Shown: in pieces, positions 7,258-14,286 of the stretch
Layout of the letters: each line of letters opens with the position of its first letter
Position numbering within the stretch: the stretch's first letter is position 1
DNA from: CAYGTK01 sp964352775
GTDB taxonomy: Bacteria; Bacteroidota; Bacteroidia; Chitinophagales; CAIOSU01
Reading direction: 5' to 3'
Length of the DNA: 29,848 nucleotides
NCBI GenBank assembly: GCA_964352775.1
Contig: CAYGTK010000023.1
Location: 1-29,848 of the forward strand
Translations under genes and position numbers: made by a program
The notes under the pieces: model-generated
Told to the model about the DNA's origin: nothing
The model's input: only the letters and a program-made list of their open reading frames with translations
Databases searched by the model: none

Positions 7258-8829
7258 ATGAAAATTATAGGAAATATACTTGTTACTATTGCCTTCCTCA
7301 CTTTTGCGGTGGTACCATTTTTGAGTACTTATGAGTTTAGCGAGGCTAATTTGGAGAATGCATCGGCAAGCTACGCTGGAACCTACAAAGACTATCTGGT
7401 AACTGAACTAGAAAGCCTAGAAGGAAAAACTTTCACCAGCAAGCTGGCTGTGTTGAACGAGCTGGATGAAGTTGCCGATCGTGCTACGGATAAGCTTGTT
7501 GCTGATGGCGCACCTATATACGAAAAAGGGAATTTCGATAAATACTACGCTACTGATTATAAATTCCAGACACTAAAAAGTACCCAAGCAGGCTTATTTG
7601 AGCAATACAAATGGCTATGGGTGATATTGATATGGGGCCTAGGTCCACTAGGGGCTTTGATACTCATCATCCCACTATTTTTTGAGGGGCAACCAGGTAT
7701 AAAGAACGATGGAGTTTTTCATAACCCTGCTACTAGTAGAGGCTGGTTGGGCTTTTTAGCATTCGCTTACTTCTTTACTTTTTACGTGGTTCTTTACTTC
7801 TATCCACAAGTATTTACGGAGTCCGTTTCCACAGCAGATGTATTTTCCGAAATGTTCGGCCTTGGAAAGGCCAGCCAATGGTTCATGTACGGCTTTGTGT
7901 ATACGGTTATCATTTTGGTGATGGGTCTGCGCATGTTCGCTAAGTATCGGCATAATCGCTACCATCAAGTACGCACGGCTTCGGTCATGTTCTTTCAGTT
8001 GGGCTTTGCCTTTCTTATTCCAAATATTCTACAAGCCCTAGGAAAACCTGCTCCCGATCTTAAGAACATCTGGCCGCTCGATTACGATTTCTTCTATTCT
8101 TATAATATAGAGTCGCTTATCTCAAGCGGAATGCTTGGTTGGATATTTTTGATACTAGGTGTGGCTAACATTTTTATTGCAGTTCCATATTTCACCTATA
8201 AGTATGGCAAGCGTTGGTACTGTAGCTGGGTATGTGGGTGTGGTGGATTAGCAGAAACTTTGGGTGACCCTTACCGCCAATTAAGCGATAAGTCTTTGAC
8301 CTCATGGAAATTTGAACGTTATATCATTAATGGAGTACTGGTTTTTGCTGTTTTAATGACCGGTTTTACGCTCGCTAGCTTCTTTTTTGGCTTGAACAGT
8401 ATTTTAGGAGTTTCTGTGTACAGTATTCAAGGGGCATACAAGTTTGGGATTGGTTCCATGTTCGCAGGTGTAATTGGTACGGGCTTTTATCCAGTGTTGG
8501 GTAATAGAGTGTGGTGTAGGTTCGGTTGCCCTTTGGCAGCCATCTTTGGTATCATTCAAAAATTTCAATCACGATTCCGTATTACTACCAATGCCGATCA
8601 ATGTATCTCGTGCGGAAATTGCTCTACTTACTGCGAGCAAGGAATTGATGTAAAGGCCTATGCGCAACGTGGTCAGAACATTGTCCGCTCTTCTTGCGTT
8701 GGTTGTGGCGTGTGTGCAGCGGTTTGTCCTCGTGGAGTACTTCGTTTAGAAAATGGTCCTGTAACTGACGATCGCAATGGCATACAAGCTATTAACTTAG
8801 TGAATGATGACATTACTGTAAACTTGTGA
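7258..8829 (+). CDS. Membrane polyferredoxin, NapH/NosR/CcoG-like 4Fe-4S protein
   Basis: 523 residues. A first membrane helix (about 4-22) is followed by a soluble region of about 95 residues (23-117), probably extracytoplasmic, then five or six more helices. Between the membrane helices lie the two Cys motifs of the NapH/NosR type: YCSWVCGCGG (Cys322, 326, 328) and WCRFGCP (Cys420, 424). The C-terminus carries two ferredoxin 4Fe-4S motifs: CISCGNCSTYC (449, 452, 455, 459) and CVGCGVCAAVCP (480, 483, 486, 490). NapH and NosR carry electrons between the quinone pool and redox partners across the membrane. The N-terminal soluble region lacks the FMN-attachment SGAT motif of NosR. With the flavoprotein just upstream it should form an NAD(P)H- or quinone-linked electron path; the end acceptor is unknown. 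It overlaps the next gene by four bases (GTGA). Confidence 0.9.
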   Translation: MKIIGNILVTIAFLTFAVVPFLSTYEFSEANLENASASYAGTYKDYLVTELESLEGKTFTSKLAVLNELDEVADRATDKLVADGAPIYEKGNFDKYYATDYKFQTLKSTQAGLFEQYKWLWVILIWGLGPLGALILIIPLFFEGQPGIKNDGVFHNPATSRGWLGFLAFAYFFTFYVVLYFYPQVFTESVSTADVFSEMFGLGKASQWFMYGFVYTVIILVMGLRMFAKYRHNRYHQVRTASVMFFQLGFAFLIPNILQALGKPAPDLKNIWPLDYDFFYSYNIESLISSGMLGWIFLILGVANIFIAVPYFTYKYGKRWYCSWVCGCGGLAETLGDPYRQLSDKSLTSWKFERYIINGVLVFAVLMTGFTLASFFFGLNSILGVSVYSIQGAYKFGIGSMFAGVIGTGFYPVLGNRVWCRFGCPLAAIFGIIQKFQSRFRITTNADQCISCGNCSTYCEQGIDVKAYAQRGQNIVRSSCVGCGVCAAVCPRGVLRLENGPVTDDRNGIQAINLVNDDITVNL

Positions 8830-9590
8830 TACGAATATTCTTTTTAGTCTTTCTGTTTTCTTCACTTCAAACCTTCGCGGATGCAACTGTAGAGTACCAT
8901 AAAGCCTTTTATGAAAATGGTCAAGTTATGGAAGAAGGGCAGTTAAAATATGACTTGAAAAATGGCTATTGGAAGTTCTATCATGCTAATGGACAGTTAA
9001 GAGAGCAAGGTTTTTTTAACTATGGGCAAAAAGTAGAGTGGTGGCATGAATTCTCTGAAAATGGCGAACTACTAAGTTTAGGAAGTTACTACTGCAATGA
9101 AAAAAGTGGCTACTGGAAGTATTACAATAAGGAGAATGATCTAGTAGCAGAGGGTAGTTATAAAGAAGGTAAAAAGGATTATTGGTGGAGGTATTATTAT
9201 ACCTCAGGCCAGAAGAAAGAGAAAGGGGAATATGTGAATGGTAAGAAGATAGGTTATTGGATAAGCTTCTATGCCAGCGGTCATGTAAAGACCGATGGCG
9301 ACTATGAAGCAGGAATGCATGAAGGCCATTGGAGAGAATATCATGAGAATGGTACTGTAAATGCAGAAGGAGATTATGTAGATGGAGCAAAGAATGGCTG
9401 GTGGCGATTTTACGATAGCATGGGGGAAATGGTGGAAGAAGGTCACTATGTGAAAGGAGTGAAGGCAGGCTTCTATGTATACTATGAAAAGGGTGAAAAG
9501 ATAAGAGAGGGCAAATACGAGAACGGTCACCGAGAAGGAGTATGGAAAATATTCCGAAATGGTGAATTAGCTGAGTTAATGGATTATTGA
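8826..9590 (+). CDS. Exported MORN-repeat (YwqK-like) protein
   Basis: 254 residues starting at GTG (8826-8828), which overlaps the TGA of the previous gene; a signal peptide follows (IRIFFLVFLFSSLQTFADA). The rest is about ten repeats of roughly 23 residues with the pattern G-x-W-x-x-Y/F-x-x-x-G-x-x-x-x-x-G-x-Y, such as GYWKFYHANGQL, GHWREYHENGTV and GVWKIFRNGEL. This is the MORN-repeat variant. Databases often label such proteins 'YwqK family antitoxin', but no toxin is adjacent and a signal peptide argues against that role. Export points to a periplasmic or surface scaffold. Translational coupling with its neighbours places it in the redox/glycan operon, but its role there is unknown. Confidence 0.88.
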   Translation: MIRIFFLVFLFSSLQTFADATVEYHKAFYENGQVMEEGQLKYDLKNGYWKFYHANGQLREQGFFNYGQKVEWWHEFSENGELLSLGSYYCNEKSGYWKYYNKENDLVAEGSYKEGKKDYWWRYYYTSGQKKEKGEYVNGKKIGYWISFYASGHVKTDGDYEAGMHEGHWREYHENGTVNAEGDYVDGAKNGWWRFYDSMGEMVEEGHYVKGVKAGFYVYYEKGEKIREGKYENGHREGVWKIFRNGELAELMDY

Positions 9591-10282
9591 TGGCTACCGT
9601 AAAAGTCATTATACCTGCTTACAATGAGGAGGGTAGCATAGGGAAAGTGGTAGATGAAGTTCCCAAAGATGTGGTGAACGAAGTGATCGTTTGCAATAAT
9701 AATTCGAAAGACAATACAGTAGCTGTGGCGGAAGCTGCTGGTGCAACAGTAGTACATGAACCCACTGCTGGTTACGGTAATGCCTGTCTCAAGGGCATGG
9801 AATACATTGCCCAGTTACCAAAAGAGCAGCAGCTAGATATTGTTGTGTTTATTGATGGAGATTACTCTGATTATCCAGCCCAAATACCCGATTTGATAGC
9901 TGATATAGTAAATGACAAGGCCGATATGGTTATTGGTAGTAGAGTATTGGGTAAACGCGAAAAAGGCTCGCTTACTCCGCAGCAGCGCTATGGAAATTGG
10001 CTAGCTACTACCTTGATCAAATGGTTCTATGGCTTTCAGTTTAGCGACCTTGGTCCATTTAGGGCTATCCGTTACAGTTCACTGCTAGACCTACAGATGG
10101 AAGACAAGACTTACGGCTGGACGGTAGAGATGCAAGTAAAGGCTCTGAAGAAAGGATTACGCTGCACGGAAGTACCTGTTGACTACAGAAATAGAATAGG
10201 AATATCAAAAGTATCAGGCACCATAAAGGGGGTGATAATGGCGGGCTATAAGATCATCTTCACCATTTTTAAGTATTTGTAA
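9590..10282 (+). CDS. GT2 glycosyltransferase, polyprenyl-phosphate-sugar synthase-like (DPM1-like)
   Basis: 230 residues from the ATG at 9590, which shares one base with the stop before it (TGATG). The GT-A fold begins at once: VKVIIPAYNEEGSIGKV (4-20), the nucleotide-binding VCNNNSKDNT (about 34-43), and the metal-binding FIDGDYSD (DGD at 89-91). The phrase SDLGPFRAIR and the C-terminal VPVDYRNRIGISKVSG are typical of the dolichyl-phosphate-mannose synthase / DPM1-like branch. It has no flanking membrane domain except a hydrophobic C-terminal tail. The expected reaction is transfer of a sugar from a nucleotide-sugar to polyprenyl phosphate on the cytoplasmic face. That product is what GT-C enzymes such as the one two genes downstream use. 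The sugar is not deducible. Confidence 0.85.
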   Translation: MATVKVIIPAYNEEGSIGKVVDEVPKDVVNEVIVCNNNSKDNTVAVAEAAGATVVHEPTAGYGNACLKGMEYIAQLPKEQQLDIVVFIDGDYSDYPAQIPDLIADIVNDKADMVIGSRVLGKREKGSLTPQQRYGNWLATTLIKWFYGFQFSDLGPFRAIRYSSLLDLQMEDKTYGWTVEMQVKALKKGLRCTEVPVDYRNRIGISKVSGTIKGVIMAGYKIIFTIFKYL

Positions 10283-10292
10283 CTTCGCGACC

Positions 10293-11777
10293 ATGACACC
10301 ATTCGAAATAGGCATTATCGTTCTCTACTTTTTGGGACTGCTATTCATCCTTGGATACAGCCTAACTCAACTAAGTTTGGCGATACATTACATCCGATAC
10401 AAGCGCAAGCTGAATAGCGAAGGTGTTCAAAAAGAGAAGGTCTTGTCTGAATTTCCGCAGGTAACTATCCAGCTACCGATATTTAACGAAATGTATGTGG
10501 TAGAGCGACTGTTAGATGCTGTGATGCTGATGGATTACCCCAAAGAAAAGTTGGAAATACAAGTTTTAGATGACTCAACAGACGAAACCTTAGAGCTTAG
10601 TAGAAAGAAAGTAGAAGAATACGTTGCTAAAGGGTTTGACATAAAGTTAGTTCGCCGATTTGACCGTAAAGGTTATAAAGCAGGGGCCTTGCAGTATGGA
10701 TTACAAACTGCCAAAGGAGAATTTGTAGCCATTTTTGATGCTGATTTTGTTCCTAAATCGGATTTTTTACAACGAACTCTTCCGTTTTTCGAGAGGGATA
10801 ATGTTGGTTTGGTACAGACTAAATGGGAGCATATTAATAAAGAGTTCTCCATTCTAACCAAGGTGCAGGCGTTTGCACTAGATGCTCACTTCAATATTGA
10901 GCAACAGGGGCGCAATCACGCTGATCACTTTATCCATTTTAATGGAACGGCAGGTGTTTGGCGAAGAACTTGTATTGATGATGCAGGCGGTTGGGCATTT
11001 GATATGCTAACCGAAGACTTAGAGCTAAGTTATCGCGCCCAAATGAATGGCTGGAAATTCAAGTATGTGGGTGATATTCATTCGCCAGCAGAATTACCTG
11101 CTGCAATGAATGCTATTAAATCGCAACAATACCGTTGGAGTAAAGGACCTGCCGAGGTAGCGAAAAAATGGATGTGGGAGTTATTGAGTTCCGATATGCC
11201 ATTCCGTAAGAAGTGGCATAGCTTCTTTCATTTAATGAATACAAGCATTAACATTTTTGTGCTCTACACTTCATTGCTAAGTGTCCCATTGTTGATCATC
11301 AAAATAATGCACCCAGAGATGTGGGTGTTTGACCTGATATTTGTATTTCTTGTAAGCTTGATCTTCATTGGATTCTTCTATGCCTTGGCACAAATACACC
11401 AAGAAGGAGATACCCGAAAGGGGCTGAGTAGTTTTGCAGTACTCTTCCCTTCATTTCTTTCACTTTCTATGGGCCTATCCTTGCATAACTCTATGGCTGC
11501 ATGGAGTGGCTTTAGAGGAGAAAAGTCACCTTTTATCCGTACTCCGAAGCACAGCTTAGTAGGTAAGGACGGTAATTGGCTAGATAAAAAATATCAAGAG
11601 ACCAAGATAGACTGGATGACTTTGAGCGAATTTGTAATGGCCTTTTACTTTTTGGGTGGCATTGGCTTAGCCTTTTATTTCGGTATTTATGGCCTGTTAC
11701 CCTTCCATTTGATGTTATTCTTGGGCTTTTCAGCTATAGCTACCTTCTCTGTTAAGCATGCTTTAGTAGGAAGATAA
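10293..11777 (+). CDS. Processive membrane GT2 glycosyltransferase, cellulose-synthase-like
   Basis: 494 residues. One N-terminal membrane helix (about 6-28) precedes a cytoplasmic GT-A domain with the full signature of processive or CESA-like GT2 enzymes: VLDDSTDET (DD at 93-94), FDADF (DAD at 149-151), LTED (TED at 240-242) and QQYRW (278-282). Four further membrane helices follow at about 310-330, 340-365, 380-400 and 445-485. There is no PilZ domain. Family members elongate or start polysaccharides or glycolipids (cellulose-synthase-like, glucosyl-ceramide or diacylglycerol glycosyltransferase-like). The absence of an adjacent outer-membrane exporter makes a lipid acceptor or short glycan more likely than cellulose. 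It begins 10 bases after the DPM1-like gene and shares a base with the next start (TAATG). Confidence 0.88.
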   Translation: MTPFEIGIIVLYFLGLLFILGYSLTQLSLAIHYIRYKRKLNSEGVQKEKVLSEFPQVTIQLPIFNEMYVVERLLDAVMLMDYPKEKLEIQVLDDSTDETLELSRKKVEEYVAKGFDIKLVRRFDRKGYKAGALQYGLQTAKGEFVAIFDADFVPKSDFLQRTLPFFERDNVGLVQTKWEHINKEFSILTKVQAFALDAHFNIEQQGRNHADHFIHFNGTAGVWRRTCIDDAGGWAFDMLTEDLELSYRAQMNGWKFKYVGDIHSPAELPAAMNAIKSQQYRWSKGPAEVAKKWMWELLSSDMPFRKKWHSFFHLMNTSINIFVLYTSLLSVPLLIIKIMHPEMWVFDLIFVFLVSLIFIGFFYALAQIHQEGDTRKGLSSFAVLFPSFLSLSMGLSLHNSMAAWSGFRGEKSPFIRTPKHSLVGKDGNWLDKKYQETKIDWMTLSEFVMAFYFLGGIGLAFYFGIYGLLPFHLMLFLGFSAIATFSVKHALVGR

Positions 11778-13648
11778 TGGATAGATATACCTGGCATTGG
11801 TTGGCAGGTACTATAGGCTCAGCGGCACTCTATATTGCCCTTGCCTATTACACCCCTCGTGAAGAAGCGAATACTGTAGTTCTATTTTTTGTAAGTTTGT
11901 TTGTGCTTTATGCTTATTTGTATGGCCTTTTTCGTCATACCAAAAAGATAGGTTTAGGCATTGCTACTGCAATTGGTTTTCGAGCTTTGTTATTGTTTGC
12001 CTTACCCGAACTTTCTGACGATTACTTCCGATTTGTATGGGACGGCACTATAACCAATATGGGGCTAAATCCCTACCAATTAGTTCCCAATGAATTTATT
12101 GAATCTACGGATAATGAGATGCTTAAGTCTCTATTTCCGCAGCTGAATTCTCAAACCTTTCATACCGTTTATCCCCCGATCAATCAGTTCGTTTTTGCTG
12201 TTGCAGCTTTCTTTTTTCCAGCATCCTTATTTGGGCAGGTAGTGGTTATGAAGTTGTTTTTATTGCTTACTGAGGGGTTAACTATTTACTTGCTACTATC
12301 GCTATTGCGTTATTTCAAAAAGCCTGCTTATTTAGTCTTTTTGTATGCCTTTAATCCCATTGTAGTGGTCGAGCTAGTTGGCAATCTTCATTTTGAAGGG
12401 GTTATGCTATGCTCTGTTCTGTTAACTATTTGGTTAGTAAAGAATCATGGTAGCTTTTCAAGCGGACTAGCCTTATCTATTGGAGTTTGTACAAAGTTCT
12501 GGCCTGCGGTATTCGTCCCCTTTTTCTGGAGAAAACTAGGCTGGAGGTCAGGGCTCAAGTTCACCTTCGCTGTTGGTTTTATAAGCCTATTATTCTTTTC
12601 ACCATTCTTATATCCTGAAACATTTACGGATCTATTTTCCAGCATTAGGCTCTATTTCCGCTACTTTGAATTCAATGCTAGTGTGTATTATCTAGGGTGG
12701 CTTTTCTCCGATATCTGTGAAATGGAGAATGTATTTAAAACACATCCCCTAATTCTTCCTAGCTTATTTCTGAGTATAGTTTTTGTGTTGTTCATTCTTC
12801 AAAAAGAACGCAGTAATATATTCACATTCCTACTGCTAGTTTTAGGTAGCTATTTCTTTTTGGCTACTACTGTGCACCCTTGGTACATTGTGCCGCTTAT
12901 TGGCCTTTCAATTTTCACAAAATACCGTTTTCCCATTCTCTGGTCCGTTCTTATCGTCGTAACCTATCTTACTTACGGAAGTGCCGACTACCAGCAACCT
13001 TTCCTTTTTATCTTCTTGGAATACCTTCTTCTCTTTATGTTTATGCTGATGGAATTTTTAGGAATGCCCAGTAAGGCATGGAGGCAGCTGATGCAGAAAC
13101 AAATACTTAGAAGAGGTCAGATAAAAGTAGACCGTATTAAGGGTCTGTTAGAAAAGGAAGAAAAAATACTAGACATTGGAAGTGGAAATGGAGCAGTAGT
13201 TCACCTACTACGAAAAGAGGGTTTTGATGTAACAGGAACAGACGTGGTTGCTAAAAGTAAAATGGAAGATGTTCAACCGATAGTAAGTTCAGGAGATAAA
13301 CTTCCTTTTAAGGACAAAGAATTTGATACGGTATTGTTATTGACCATGCTTCATCATACACCTAATCCTGATGCTATATTGAAAGAAGCTCAGCGAGTAG
13401 GAAAACGTTTGATAGTTATGGAGGATGTTTATACTAACCCACCACAACTATGGTTAACTAAGCGAGTTGATGCTTTGGTGAATTGGGAGTTCTGGGGACA
13501 TCCGCACACCAATAGAACTACTATTGGGTGGAAAGAAACTTTAGATGAAATAGGATTTAACCTAGCTTATAGTAAGGAAGAGAAATTCTTGATCTTCTTT
13601 AGGCAAGTAACCATACTGGCTACTCCACCTCCTCTAGCGGACGATTAA
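11777..13648 (+). CDS. GT-C glycosyltransferase fused to a C-terminal SAM-dependent methyltransferase
   Basis: 623 residues with two parts in one frame. Residues 1-430 hold about twelve membrane helices with GT-C features: the acidic first-loop motif LSDDYFRFVWDG (DD at 81-82), NPYQLVP just after it, and VYPP at 131-134, as in GT87/MptA-type polyprenyl-phosphate-mannose-dependent mannosyltransferases. Residues of about 440-600 form a class I methyltransferase: motif I ILDIGSGNG at 464-472, acidic TGTD end of strand 2 (Asp489), and LLTMLHHTPNPD at 521-532, as in type 11 methyltransferases. The GT-C part would add a sugar from the lipid-linked donor made by the DPM1-like enzyme on the outer face, whereas the methyltransferase should be cytoplasmic and needs SAM. 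The last 29 bases overlap the convergent DUF2461 gene. Confidence 0.85.
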   Translation: MDRYTWHWLAGTIGSAALYIALAYYTPREEANTVVLFFVSLFVLYAYLYGLFRHTKKIGLGIATAIGFRALLLFALPELSDDYFRFVWDGTITNMGLNPYQLVPNEFIESTDNEMLKSLFPQLNSQTFHTVYPPINQFVFAVAAFFFPASLFGQVVVMKLFLLLTEGLTIYLLLSLLRYFKKPAYLVFLYAFNPIVVVELVGNLHFEGVMLCSVLLTIWLVKNHGSFSSGLALSIGVCTKFWPAVFVPFFWRKLGWRSGLKFTFAVGFISLLFFSPFLYPETFTDLFSSIRLYFRYFEFNASVYYLGWLFSDICEMENVFKTHPLILPSLFLSIVFVLFILQKERSNIFTFLLLVLGSYFFLATTVHPWYIVPLIGLSIFTKYRFPILWSVLIVVTYLTYGSADYQQPFLFIFLEYLLLFMFMLMEFLGMPSKAWRQLMQKQILRRGQIKVDRIKGLLEKEEKILDIGSGNGAVVHLLRKEGFDVTGTDVVAKSKMEDVQPIVSSGDKLPFKDKEFDTVLLLTMLHHTPNPDAILKEAQRVGKRLIVMEDVYTNPPQLWLTKRVDALVNWEFWGHPHTNRTTIGWKETLDEIGFNLAYSKEEKFLIFFRQVTILATPPPLADD

Positions 13649-14285
13649 TGAAGTCTAAAAATGGCTTTAGCTCTTCAAATGTATCTACAGCCAACTTAAC
13701 AAAGTTTCCCGTTGCTACATCTTTATCGCTAACCTTATGACTTACTACAAAGCTTTTATGGCGAAGTAGGTCTATTTCAGGATGGTCTTTGGGGTAGTCT
13801 TTTGGCGCTGTTTTTAACTTTTCACCTTCTAGTACTTCGAATGTTTTTTTGAAGTTTCGAGAGAGAATGATGTCTTTAAATTCTTCGGTATTGTAATCTA
13901 TCTCTTGGCGTACCTTCTTCAGGTCTTCACTTGGTGGCATCCAAATACCACCTGCCAACATTGAGTTTCCTGGTTGAATATGAAGGTAATAGCCTGCAAA
14001 TTTAGACTTGCGCCCACCACGTTTGATACTCGCACCCAAGTTATTCTTGTAGGGTAGTTTATTCTTAGAAAAGCGTACATCCCGATATATTCTGTAAACA
14101 GCCTTTTTAGCCTCAATATCACTAATACTCAGGTCGTAGCTAGCCATACGAGCTAATATCTTTTCTACTACTAGGTCAACTTCTTGCTTTGCAGCTAGAA
14201 ACTCTTTTTTGTTGGTATTGAACCAGTCTCGATCGTTATTCTTTTCAAGGTCACTTAGGAATTGTAATGTACGATCAAGACCCAT
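13620..14285 (-). CDS. DUF2461 / TIGR02453 family protein
   Basis: 221 residues, the usual length for DUF2461. The family hallmarks are present: the opening LQFLSDLEKNNDRDWFNTNKK, VYRIYRDVRFSKNKLPYKNN in the middle, and YYLHIQPGNSMLAGGIW after it. The biochemical function of the family is unknown; the protein is cytoplasmic with no signal or membrane segment. The ATG at 14285-14283 lies one base after the stop of the T9SS PKD-protein gene, so they are probably co-transcribed. Its 3' end overlaps the end of the convergent GT-C/methyltransferase gene by 29 bases. Confidence 0.9.
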   Translation of the reverse strand: MGLDRTLQFLSDLEKNNDRDWFNTNKKEFLAAKQEVDLVVEKILARMASYDLSISDIEAKKAVYRIYRDVRFSKNKLPYKNNLGASIKRGGRKSKFAGYYLHIQPGNSMLAGGIWMPPSEDLKKVRQEIDYNTEEFKDIILSRNFKKTFEVLEGEKLKTAPKDYPKDHPEIDLLRHKSFVVSHKVSDKDVATGNFVKLAVDTFEELKPFLDFINRPLEEVE

Positions 14286-14286
14286 A

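Noticed and set aside
9587..9589. TTG start for the DPM1-like glycosyltransferase
   Set aside because: The next codon is ATG and forms the usual TGATG junction with the stop of the MORN gene.
9016..9609. A 197-codon open frame on the minus strand
   Set aside because: It lies wholly antisense to the MORN-repeat gene. Its His/Ser/Leu-rich composition comes from reading the periodic repeat backwards.
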